A stretch of 64,000 nucleotides of DNA from Prevotella sp. P6B1. Its GTDB lineage: Bacteria; Bacteroidota; Bacteroidia; Bacteroidales; Bacteroidaceae. The stretch lies in the NCBI RefSeq assembly GCF_000702825.1, contig NZ_JNKF01000015.1:1-64000 (forward strand). Reading direction: 5' to 3'. The notes under the pieces are model-generated. The model was given only the letters and a program-made list of their open reading frames with translations, was not told where the DNA came from and made no database searches. Positions 56,717 through 64,000 of the stretch are shown in pieces. The position numbers and the translations under genes are program-made. The stretch's first letter is position 1; each line of letters begins with the position of its first letter.

Positions 56717-59116
56717 TTAGGGGAGCTCTGGGAGGAGCTTGCGGTAGGTGTGGTTGCCGATGTCTTCGATGATGCCGTCGGCCTTTAGACGACTGATGTT
56801 ACGCGAGGCGGTGGGTTGCGAACAGCCGAATACCTCGATGACGTGTTTGGCCTTGAACTGCTCGGGCAACTGGCGATAGCACTCGTCGTAACGGGTGGTG
56901 CGGCGACGAACCACAAACTCCTTGTCCTGGTCGGCAAAGTAGTGGAATGCCATCTCGCCGAAGAAGAACTGCTGGCTGCGATATTGTATCTCCATCACCA
57001 GACGGCAGAATCGGCGATCGATGTCGTCCATCGATAGCGTGCGGTTCTGGTCCCACTCCTGCCAATGGCGCATCAGGATAAAGGGCAGGCTGATGCCTAT
57101 GCCGTAGTAGGGGATGCGTTTCAGCAACATGCGGTCGGCCTTGTCGTTGTTGAACTCGGCAATGTCCATGTGCTCCGTCTGCCACTCGTAGGTCTCGTCG
57201 TTCAGCGGTTCGATGGGTAGCTCGCCTGCTACCTTGTCCAGTCGGTAGGCCCACATCTTCAGCGTGTCGTCGGTACCCTCAATCACCTCCTGATGACGCT
57301 TGGCTTTGCCGCGGTCGGGCAGGGGGATGACAGCCAGGCGACTGCTCATACCGGTACCGAAGTTGCGCTGGTTCACCTTGCGATGCAGGGCATAAGGGGT
57401 GCCGGTGTAGATGAAGTTCCAGTACACGTTGAACATGCCGCTGATGCTCTCCTGGTTGGCATACATCTGTCCGTCTTCCTCGTTGTGAAAGGCCTTGAGC
57501 TCCATAATCTCACGGTCCTTCCAGTCGCCGCCTTTGTTGTTCTTGTTCACGTTGTCGAGCTCGGAGTCGAACGAGAACATATGCAGCTGTAGCGGCACTC
57601 CCTGAATGATCTCCCTGGCTGCCAGCATGTGGCGGATAAACTCGCCAGTGGCGGTGCGGGCTGGGTGGATGCGTATGCCTACCTCGGGCTTCTTCAGTGC
57701 CTCGGCTTTCTGTGCCTTGGTGCTGGTGGTGCGCTCGGTGCGGCTTTCCTTATAGCGGTTCAGGGCGTCGGTCATACACTGGTCGGCCTGTATGATAGGG
57801 TCGGCTATCTGCTTGTAGAACTCCTCGATCATGTGCTTGCCTGCACCGGGATCGCCGATGATGAAGATGCAGTAGTTGAGTCGGCGCATGATCTTGGGGT
57901 CGAACCAGAAGTGGTACCATGCACGGGTCATCAGCGTGCCGAAGAGAGCGCCCGACGAGAAGAGTACGGCGGGCAGTTTATGTGGATGTAGGTTAACAAA
58001 CAGTTCTTTCAGGCAGGGGTAGTACTGGGACATCTCGAGCAGTTCGGCAGCCCATTTATCCAGTGGCAACTGGGAGTAGATGTCAGCCTGTTGTTCGGCT
58101 GGGGTAATGGCTTTTTTCAGTTTTACCGGCATGTGCTCGTAGAACTTGAAGTCCATCACCGATCGTACCGTGCCTTCCACATCTTCGCCATCGCGTGCCA
58201 GTTCCTGCACCCAGGGCAGTGTCAGCACTACTTCGGTGATTTTCTTGGCGTTCCGGCCCACGATATAGCGCAGCTTGCTGGCCAGATCAACCAGTGTGTT
58301 GTGACGGTTGTTGGATAGGTTCACGCCCTCCAGATACTTGTCGATGATCTCCGATACCGGCGTGCCGTTATAGGTTTCTTGCAACGGACTACATGACTTT
58401 AGGACTTTTTCAGCAGCAGAATCAGCCTTGTCATTCGTACCTATATTATTCTCTTTCGTAGCCTGCGACTGACCGTTTCGATATAGAGGGTCAAATCGCG
58501 CAGAAAATGTTTCATCTTCATAGGTAAACAGTTTTTCTTCGTTAATGTAAATAATGTCGTCGGCAGTGGTCATGAAGGCGCCTCGGCTGCCGTCCTTGCA
58601 CGACTCATCGAGGGATAGGCCCAGCTTGCGCGAAAAGTCGATCTGGTTGTCGATGAGGTTGCCGATGGCAGGATCGGCGGTGAACACCGGCTTCAGGCCT
58701 TGGCCTGATGGGGTGATGTAAACCAGCACGATGCGGGCTTGGTCTTCGGGCGAGAGGCGCTGGTAGGCCTCAGTCCAGATCTGACGCACGTCGCCCTCCA
58801 GATGGTCGTAGTCGGCCACTACCAGTCCGTTCAGGTGTACGTGACTCTGACTGCGCCACATGGCCGTTTCCTTTCGCTTCTTGCCTGTGCGCTTGTTCTC
58901 TATTTCGCGCTCCCACTCCTCGAAGGTGCCCACGAAGATCATCAGCGCTAACTGCTTCTTCTTCAGGTTGTAGGTCTTCTCGTCGCCATTCAGGCGTGCC
59001 TGGCGGGCTTCGTTCACCAGTCTGGCTGTACGTGGCGCGCGGCAGTAGGCCCAGAACAGCTCGGGTGTAATCAGTCGCGTTCGCGAGTCAGTAAGTTGTT
59101 GTTGATAACAAAACAT
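56717..59116 (-). CDS. BT4734-like / DUF3987 ATPase (VirE-type)
   Basis: The 799-residue protein has an N-terminal BT4734-like domain (about 70-220; LNGLVVADYDHLEGD, LVYITPSGQGLKPVF), as in primase-like VirE proteins. A DUF3987 ATPase domain follows, with a P-loop near residue 418 (IIGDPGAGKH) that has His where Ser or Thr normally binds Mg. The C-terminal 60 residues look like a winged helix (KHVIEVFGCSQPTASRNISRLKADG). Such proteins sit in prophage-like islands and may act in replication. Its start overlaps the upstream gene by 46 bp. Confidence 0.87.
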   Translation of the reverse strand: MFCYQQQLTDSRTRLITPELFWAYCRAPRTARLVNEARQARLNGDEKTYNLKKKQLALMIFVGTFEEWEREIENKRTGKKRKETAMWRSQSHVHLNGLVVADYDHLEGDVRQIWTEAYQRLSPEDQARIVLVYITPSGQGLKPVFTADPAIGNLIDNQIDFSRKLGLSLDESCKDGSRGAFMTTADDIIYINEEKLFTYEDETFSARFDPLYRNGQSQATKENNIGTNDKADSAAEKVLKSCSPLQETYNGTPVSEIIDKYLEGVNLSNNRHNTLVDLASKLRYIVGRNAKKITEVVLTLPWVQELARDGEDVEGTVRSVMDFKFYEHMPVKLKKAITPAEQQADIYSQLPLDKWAAELLEMSQYYPCLKELFVNLHPHKLPAVLFSSGALFGTLMTRAWYHFWFDPKIMRRLNYCIFIIGDPGAGKHMIEEFYKQIADPIIQADQCMTDALNRYKESRTERTTSTKAQKAEALKKPEVGIRIHPARTATGEFIRHMLAAREIIQGVPLQLHMFSFDSELDNVNKNNKGGDWKDREIMELKAFHNEEDGQMYANQESISGMFNVYWNFIYTGTPYALHRKVNQRNFGTGMSSRLAVIPLPDRGKAKRHQEVIEGTDDTLKMWAYRLDKVAGELPIEPLNDETYEWQTEHMDIAEFNNDKADRMLLKRIPYYGIGISLPFILMRHWQEWDQNRTLSMDDIDRRFCRLVMEIQYRSQQFFFGEMAFHYFADQDKEFVVRRRTTRYDECYRQLPEQFKAKHVIEVFGCSQPTASRNISRLKADGIIEDIGNHTYRKLLPELP

Positions 59117-59355
59117 TTGTCTATTTCACTTGTTTGTCGATATAATTCCTGTCGTAATTCCTTGAGAGAGTTTACCTCGAACCGTTGATAGACGGTTACG
59201 AGGCGTGAGTTCTGTTCGTATAGCACCTTCAGGCGCTGCTGGTTAAGCAGCGGTTTGCCGTCGGGTGGGGCAGGTGGCACGGTGGCCACCTGTCGTTTAC
59301 GTTGTTTCTTCCACTTCTTCATGTCTTCAGTGATTTCTAAATACTCCAGTGTCAT
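59071..59355 (-). CDS. Small basic protein of the mini-island
   Basis: This 94-residue protein has a Lys/Arg-rich start (MKKWKKQRKRQ), a Pro-rich patch and a helical second half (LNQQRLKVLYEQNSRLVTVYQRFEVNSLKELRQ). It overlaps both neighbours (4 bp with the Rha-like gene, 46 bp with the DUF3987 gene), which supports a real, coupled gene. Its function is unknown. Confidence 0.7.
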   Translation of the reverse strand: MTLEYLEITEDMKKWKKQRKRQVATVPPAPPDGKPLLNQQRLKVLYEQNSRLVTVYQRFEVNSLKELRQELYRQTSEIDKCFVINNNLLTRERD

Positions 59356-60044
59356 AATGCAAGTAGTTCAAAGATCTTCTGGCAACCCAGTCGGGTCCAG
59401 ACGGGATAGGTACACTTTCGCATGTCGCCGCGCAGCGTGTAATACTGATGTATGCGCTCGCGGGCCAGTCCGGTGCCTTCATAGGCCTCGGCCAGATGGT
59501 AGTGGCGTCCGCGGAACACCAGCAGTCCCTTTTTCACCAGTAAGCGTGCCATCTGCGTGAATGTCATCTCGGCCAGTTCGGCCAGCTCGGTGGTGGTCAG
59601 ACAGCCGTCGGCTGGAGCGTTCTGGGTGGCTATCTGCTCGTGGCGGATTTCGTCGCAGCGCTGCATGATGTCGTGCTCGGTTTCGAGCAGCAGTGGCGGC
59701 TGCGGTTCGTGCGCCAGGTGATCGTCGATGGCCTGCTGAAACTCCAGCTGTTGCCAGCGCAGCACCAGACGGGCGCGCGCCTCGTCGCTAAACTTGGTGG
59801 CCACAAACAGGCTCTCGGTCTTGGTGAGCGAAAATACCGGGATGAGTCGTATGCCGCCTTGCGGCATGTTGATCACCTCGGATGTCAGCACAAATTTGTG
59901 CCCACATTCCTTTTCCCAGGCAGGCTCCATTTCGCGGATGGCTTTCAGCACCACCTTGTGAAGTTTACCTGTAATGTTTGCGATTTCGCGCGATGTGATG
60001 CGTTGCGCATCCATCGGCGTTTTTAATGAATGATTCTGTTTCAT
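59352..60044 (-). CDS. Rha-family phage regulatory protein
   Basis: This 230-residue protein has an N-terminal Rha domain (SREIANITGKLHKVVLKAIREME, then PVFSLTKTESLFVATKFSDEAR). The C-terminal part (TTTELAELAEMTFTQMARLLVKKGLLVFRG) resembles the KilA/ANT C-terminal DNA-binding domain of phage antirepressors. It is first in the minus-strand mini-island, with its own -7 element at 60128-60136, and is probably its regulator. Confidence 0.87.
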   Translation of the reverse strand: MKQNHSLKTPMDAQRITSREIANITGKLHKVVLKAIREMEPAWEKECGHKFVLTSEVINMPQGGIRLIPVFSLTKTESLFVATKFSDEARARLVLRWQQLEFQQAIDDHLAHEPQPPLLLETEHDIMQRCDEIRHEQIATQNAPADGCLTTTELAELAEMTFTQMARLLVKKGLLVFRGRHYHLAEAYEGTGLARERIHQYYTLRGDMRKCTYPVWTRLGCQKIFELLAL

Positions 60045-60127
60045 AATAAATACATTTTAGTTGTTATTAATGTGGCCTGTTTCAGCATGTCAAAGATCGC
60101 GCAATCGTTGTTGATTGGATTGCGGTT

Positions 60128-60136
60128 GCAAAAGTA
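60128..60136 (-). promoter_or_regulatory. -7 promoter element of the Rha/DUF3987/P5 operon (minus strand)
   Basis: The minus strand reads TACTTTTGC, 83 nt before the ATG at 60044. Directly upstream are direct and inverted copies of CCAACT/AGTTGG (60141-60184) that may be operator sites. Confidence 0.7.
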
Positions 60137-60239
60137 GAGTCCAACTATCCAACTGCCAAAATTATTTTTGCGCCAGCCAGTTGGTTGGGATGTAGAATCG
60201 ATGTGTGATGCTTGTGTTTATCGCCGTATCAGAAAAAAC

Positions 60240-60277
60240 AAAAAAAATTAGCTCCCCCCAATCGGGAGAAGCTAATT
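60240..60277 (-). terminator. Terminator of the hybrid two-component gene
   Basis: The stem AATTAGCT-CCC/GGG-AGCTAATT (60247-60257 with 60264-60277, one bulge) is followed on the minus strand by a run of eight T. Confidence 0.88.
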
Positions 60278-60296
60278 GGACTGAATTGAAATGCGA

Positions 60297-63200
60297 TTAG
60301 TTGGATTGAAGCAGAAATTCTGATGGCAGACAGCCATATTCTTCTTTGAAGTATTTGCTGAACTGCTTGGGAGAAAAACCTATAGTGTATGCAACTTCAG
60401 AGATATTGGTACGTCCTTGTTCCAATAGTGAACGACCTCGCTTGATTCGGATGATGCGAATGAATTCCAACGGCGACTTTCCGGTTATGGCCATCAGTTT
60501 CTTGTATAGATGGCTGCGCGTCATGCCTACAGCAGCGCTGAAATCCTCAACCGAGAAATCTGAATTGCTCATGTTATCCTCAACCACCTGAATGGCTTTT
60601 GTGATCAACTGCTCGTCGAGCGAACTGACTGTGATTTCACTTGGCGCAATGTCGCGTTTGATAAATTCACGATGATTATTGTCGGTCCATTTTATCATTT
60701 TCTCGATGCGTAACTTGAGTATGTTAAGATTGAAAGGTTTGGTGATATAGTCGTCGGCTCCATCTCTCAACCCGGTGATAATATTGTCTTCGGTTGATTT
60801 TGCAGTGAGCAGAATGACAGGTATGTGCGATAGGTTGATGTCGTTTTTGATGTGATGGCAAAGCTCCAAGCCATCCATTTCGGGCATCATGATATCGCTG
60901 ATAACAATATGAATGTCGTTTTCGGACAGTATCTGTAGGGCTTCAACGCCATTTGATGCTGTGAAAACGTTGTACTGGTCGGTCAGGCATCGTTCCAGGA
61001 ACTGGCAGAAATCGTGGTTGTCTTCAACTACCAGAACCGATTTGTTGCCTGTGTCTTCTATGGCCTTTTTGGTGTTGCTGTCGTTGCTGATAGCACTGGC
61101 AGTTCCAGATGCCGACAGAGATATTTGGATGGGGATGGTTACGATAAAAACCGAACCTTTGGGGTGGTTGTCGGCTACCTGTATTTGGCCGTGATGCATG
61201 GTTACATATTCCTTCACGATATGTAATCCTACGCCGCTGCCAACGTAGTCGGTGTGGTTATCGCCTTGAAAGAACCGGTCGAAGATATGAGGTTTGTCTT
61301 TATCCTTGATGCCAATGCCGGTGTCGGCTACTTCGATGCGTGCCATGGGGCCATCGCGCTCGATGAGGATATCTACACGCCCCTTAGTGGTGTTGTATTT
61401 GAAGGCATTGGATAGCAGATTCATAACGATGCGTCGCATTTTGGCCTGATCGAAATCCATTTCAAGATGAGAGGCATTGATTTTGAAATTCATCTGAATG
61501 CCGCGGCTTTCGGCATAGAATCTGAATTGCTCGCAGATTTTGCGTACAAATATGATAAGGTCGCCATGTGCAGGGTGTATTTCTTCGTTGCCAGCATCCA
61601 GTTTGCGGATATCAAGCAGCTGTACAACCTCGTCCATCAGCATGCGTGCGTTTCGCCAAACCAGATCGAGCTCAACCCGGATACTCTTCTCCAGATTGCC
61701 TGAGAGTAATTTCTCAAGTGGGGTGATGATGAGCGACAAGGGCGTTTTCAGGTCGTGACTGATGTTGGTGAAGAATTGCATTTTCTTATCCTCCATCTGC
61801 TGCTGTTGTTCGAGTTCCATCTCCAGCTTTTGCAAAGCCAGAGTGGCCTGATGTTTGCGCTTGAGCCACTGAATATAGAAATAGATGCCCGCCATGATGA
61901 GTAAAAGGTACAGCAGATAGGCATACCATGACCTCCAGAATGGTGGTTGTATGCGAATTTTTATTACAGACGGCTCGCTGGTCCAGCCACCCATATCTGA
62001 AGCGCAAACCTCGAGGGTATATGAGCCTGGAGTGATGGCATTGAAGCTGATGCGATTGCCTGGTAGCAGTGTCCACGGTCCGCCAACCTCTTTCAGTCGG
62101 TACATGTAATGCAGTTTGTGTTTTTTGCCGTAATTCATGGCCGAAACGTCGATGGAAAAACTGTTTTGGCTGTAGTTCAGGCAGATGGACTCCTGCAACT
62201 GCAGATTGCGCTGAAGGATACCACTCTCGTCGCCAGGAACGATATTCTTATTATTTACAGCCAGATTGGTGAACACGATGTGAGCCTGCAGATAGTTGGT
62301 GATTTGCTGCTGGCTGCCGATGCGCAGTAAACCATCGGTATAACCTATCACGCAGCATCCGTCTGTGGTCAGGCATGTGGCATCATTATTAAATGTGGCG
62401 TTTTCAAGTCCGTCTTCGTCGTAAAAAGGCGTGCAAACAAATTCGTAGGGTGCGTTTGCCTTTTTCGATGTCCGGATATAAGTTAGTCCGTGGTCGGTGC
62501 TTGCCCAGATGTTTTGTTTGTTATCAGCGATGATGGCTCTGACGTAGTTGTTGGATAAGCCTTCGTTTTCGGTGAGTGAGTAGAGAGTGTCATTTTTCTC
62601 GTCGTAGATGCGAATGCCGGTGCGTGTACCTATCCACACCAGACCGTGTTTATCTTTGTCAAGAGTTGTTACAAATTCGTTGGTCAGTTGCTGGATACAA
62701 GGCGTTGGTTTTAAGAATTTTCGCAGGTCGGTTTGATAGATATAGAATCCTGTGCTTGTGCCAATGTACAGTTTGCGCTTTCTGTCACAGTGTAGCGCAG
62801 TTATGCTGGTGGTTCTCAAGTCAGAGTTGTCCATCGTTATCCAGCTGTCGCTCCCGTCTTGTCTGAGACAAATCAAACCATTGTTGATGGTGCCAAACCA
62901 GAGATTGTTCTGTTCGTCTTCGGCCATGCATCGCATATACACAGCGCGTTTATTAATCTGGTTGTGATATTGCTTTTTGGCGAATCGGTGACCGTCGAAG
63001 CAAAACACGCCGTCGCCATAGGTGCCTACCCATAGATGGCCATTATGGTCGATTAATGAGCAGGTAACCAGATTATTATTCAGCAGGGCGTTTTTCTTGT
63101 TGTAAACGGTCTTCGTGCCGTTGGGGGATAGGCATACGATTCCGTTGCCATCAAATCCCACCCAGATATTACCTTGTTTGTCTTCTGACACACAACTCAC

Positions 63201-64000
63201 ATCCTCGTTGTTCTTTAGCGGGGTTAAGTCGAATACATGTGGCGAAAGGTCGGTAAAAGCCGCACCGCGTTTGCTGGTTCCGATCCACATCAGGTTTTGG
63301 GCGTCGCGATAAAAGCAACTGATATGGTTGCTTGGCAGTGTGAACGGATATTCTTCGTTGCGTGTTATCTGTTGTAATTCCTGGCTGTGGGCATTTAGCA
63401 GATAGATGCCCTCATTTTCTGTGCCTATCCATATCCTTCCTTTTTCGTCGTCGGTGAGTGTGGTAAGAATCACGTTTTTCAGCAGATGCAGCGAGGGTAT
63501 GTCTTTCCACTCTTTGGTGGCGTTGATATAACAGCGTAGTTCATCTGAAGCCGAATGGGCCGTATAGAACCACAGTGCGCCTCTGGAGTCTAAATATACT
63601 TGGTGCCATAAGTTGGTGGATAGTTTTATCTGACTGACGTAATTCAGGCAATGCTGCAAGATATCGACTTGATAAAACCTGCCATCATTGGTTAGGATAT
63701 AGGCTTGGTTTCCCCTGGCAGTCAGGCTGAGTATGTTATCGCCAAACTGGTGTGGGATGGTGGTGAGTTCTTGTTTCTTGAAGTCGTAGCGATACAGATA
63801 TTTGGTGGATATGGTCCACAAATTCTGTGCATCATCGGTCATAATCTCTTTGATAGGCTCTTTGATGCCAAGTGCAGATAGTTTTTGGGTGGCATCATCG
63901 GCGATTTTGTCTAAGCACCTGTCGTAGGTGTATAGTTTCTGTATCGTTCTTACCCAAATGGTGCCTTCGGCATCCTCTATGATATAATTGGTGTCGTTAT
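60297..64000 (-). CDS. Hybrid two-component system sensor-regulator (HTCS), 5' end beyond the window
   Basis: The frame stays open to the window edge, so the 5' end is missing; at least 1234 residues are present. The order is periplasmic two-bladed-propeller repeats (many WIGT-like motifs such as RIWIGTENEGIYLL), a Y_Y_Y domain, a transmembrane helix near 61900, HisKA (H at 61755-61757, SHDLKTPL), HATPase (NLLSNAFKYN, DTGIGIKDKDK, GVGLHIVKEY), a receiver (phospho-D at 60894-60896, ISDIMMPEMDG) and an AraC-type DNA-binding domain. In Bacteroidetes such proteins sense oligosaccharides and switch on a polysaccharide utilisation locus. The target locus is probably outside the window. Confidence 0.95.
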   Translation of the reverse strand, partial: NDTNYIIEDAEGTIWVRTIQKLYTYDRCLDKIADDATQKLSALGIKEPIKEIMTDDAQNLWTISTKYLYRYDFKKQELTTIPHQFGDNILSLTARGNQAYILTNDGRFYQVDILQHCLNYVSQIKLSTNLWHQVYLDSRGALWFYTAHSASDELRCYINATKEWKDIPSLHLLKNVILTTLTDDEKGRIWIGTENEGIYLLNAHSQELQQITRNEEYPFTLPSNHISCFYRDAQNLMWIGTSKRGAAFTDLSPHVFDLTPLKNNEDVSCVSEDKQGNIWVGFDGNGIVCLSPNGTKTVYNKKNALLNNNLVTCSLIDHNGHLWVGTYGDGVFCFDGHRFAKKQYHNQINKRAVYMRCMAEDEQNNLWFGTINNGLICLRQDGSDSWITMDNSDLRTTSITALHCDRKRKLYIGTSTGFYIYQTDLRKFLKPTPCIQQLTNEFVTTLDKDKHGLVWIGTRTGIRIYDEKNDTLYSLTENEGLSNNYVRAIIADNKQNIWASTDHGLTYIRTSKKANAPYEFVCTPFYDEDGLENATFNNDATCLTTDGCCVIGYTDGLLRIGSQQQITNYLQAHIVFTNLAVNNKNIVPGDESGILQRNLQLQESICLNYSQNSFSIDVSAMNYGKKHKLHYMYRLKEVGGPWTLLPGNRISFNAITPGSYTLEVCASDMGGWTSEPSVIKIRIQPPFWRSWYAYLLYLLLIMAGIYFYIQWLKRKHQATLALQKLEMELEQQQQMEDKKMQFFTNISHDLKTPLSLIITPLEKLLSGNLEKSIRVELDLVWRNARMLMDEVVQLLDIRKLDAGNEEIHPAHGDLIIFVRKICEQFRFYAESRGIQMNFKINASHLEMDFDQAKMRRIVMNLLSNAFKYNTTKGRVDILIERDGPMARIEVADTGIGIKDKDKPHIFDRFFQGDNHTDYVGSGVGLHIVKEYVTMHHGQIQVADNHPKGSVFIVTIPIQISLSASGTASAISNDSNTKKAIEDTGNKSVLVVEDNHDFCQFLERCLTDQYNVFTASNGVEALQILSENDIHIVISDIMMPEMDGLELCHHIKNDINLSHIPVILLTAKSTEDNIITGLRDGADDYITKPFNLNILKLRIEKMIKWTDNNHREFIKRDIAPSEITVSSLDEQLITKAIQVVEDNMSNSDFSVEDFSAAVGMTRSHLYKKLMAITGKSPLEFIRIIRIKRGRSLLEQGRTNISEVAYTIGFSPKQFSKYFKEEYGCLPSEFLLQSN

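Overview
The window is about 64 kb of chromosome from a member of the Bacteroidota, most likely order Bacteroidales and probably close to Prevotella (inference). The evidence is the Bacteroidetes-type -7 promoter element (TAnnTTTG, usually TAnnTTTGC) in front of more than twenty genes, with almost no Shine-Dalgarno sequences. It is supported by a hybrid two-component system with a periplasmic propeller and an AraC output, a phosphate-selective-porin-like protein, pyruvate phosphate dikinase, a single-operon thiamin pathway with a ThiDE fusion, DUF4143, DUF4250 and BT4734/DUF3987 proteins, and a bS16 protein with an Ala-rich tail.

Layout. (1) 1-1437: a complete IS3-family (IS150-like) insertion sequence lies next to the mfd promoter. 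(2) 1.5-6.3 kb: mfd, an Hsp20 chaperone and a small membrane histidine kinase. (3) 6.36-12.85 kb: a TPP riboswitch and a tightly packed operon thiG-thiS-thiH-thiDE-thiC-thiE2-thiF. (4) 12.9-18.8 kb: cysE, then on the minus strand a three-domain GT2/DUF4922/SpoIID protein followed by an AmpG-like permease, which looks like an envelope or muropeptide module. (5) 18.9-25 kb: rlmN-pdxA-flippase-like protein, then sigma-54 activator-lptE-TPR-like protein-secG. (6) 25.2-29 kb: a secreted GH2 beta-galactosidase with a palindrome ahead of its promoter, and a small secreted protein. (7) 28.9-36.3 kb: rpsP among four glycosyltransferases, a Wzx-like flippase and a porin. (8) 36.4-41.1 kb: a 23S rRNA m5U methyltransferase, ppdK and a 70-residue unknown. 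(9) 41.2-49.4 kb: a redox or stress island with an alpha/beta hydrolase lipoprotein, a flavodoxin/2x[4Fe-4S] protein, a cyclophilin-like lipoprotein, a RibD-type reductase, two AraC regulators, and a divergent flavodoxin-aldo/keto reductase-alcohol dehydrogenase operon. (10) 49.4-56.2 kb: an accessory patchwork of small genes. (11) 56.2-60.1 kb: a mini-island of Rha-like regulator, small protein, BT4734/DUF3987 protein and P5-like protein. (12) 60.3 kb to the end: a hybrid two-component sensor that runs off the window.

The most unusual stretch is 52.2-55.6 kb. Three promoters of the same back-to-back divergent design, each with two -7 boxes separated by 22 bp, occur within 2.5 kb. They are followed by the severed 5' ends of other genes (flavin reductase, FMN-reductase-like and a 9-codon start), and a fourth severed 5' end (carbonic anhydrase) lies just outside. 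Three of these remnants sit within 0-1 nt of the start codon of an unrelated intact gene. A 33-bp near-perfect inverted repeat joins two of the promoters. A second unusual signal is a 7-bp tandem repeat (ATTGAAC-like) found at three places, always just upstream of an ATG on the minus strand. One copy lies in frame inside the three-domain fusion gene, where a change in copy number would switch the frame.

No tRNA, rRNA or CRISPR array was seen. Function calls rest on motif and family recognition from the translated sequence. No database search was run.
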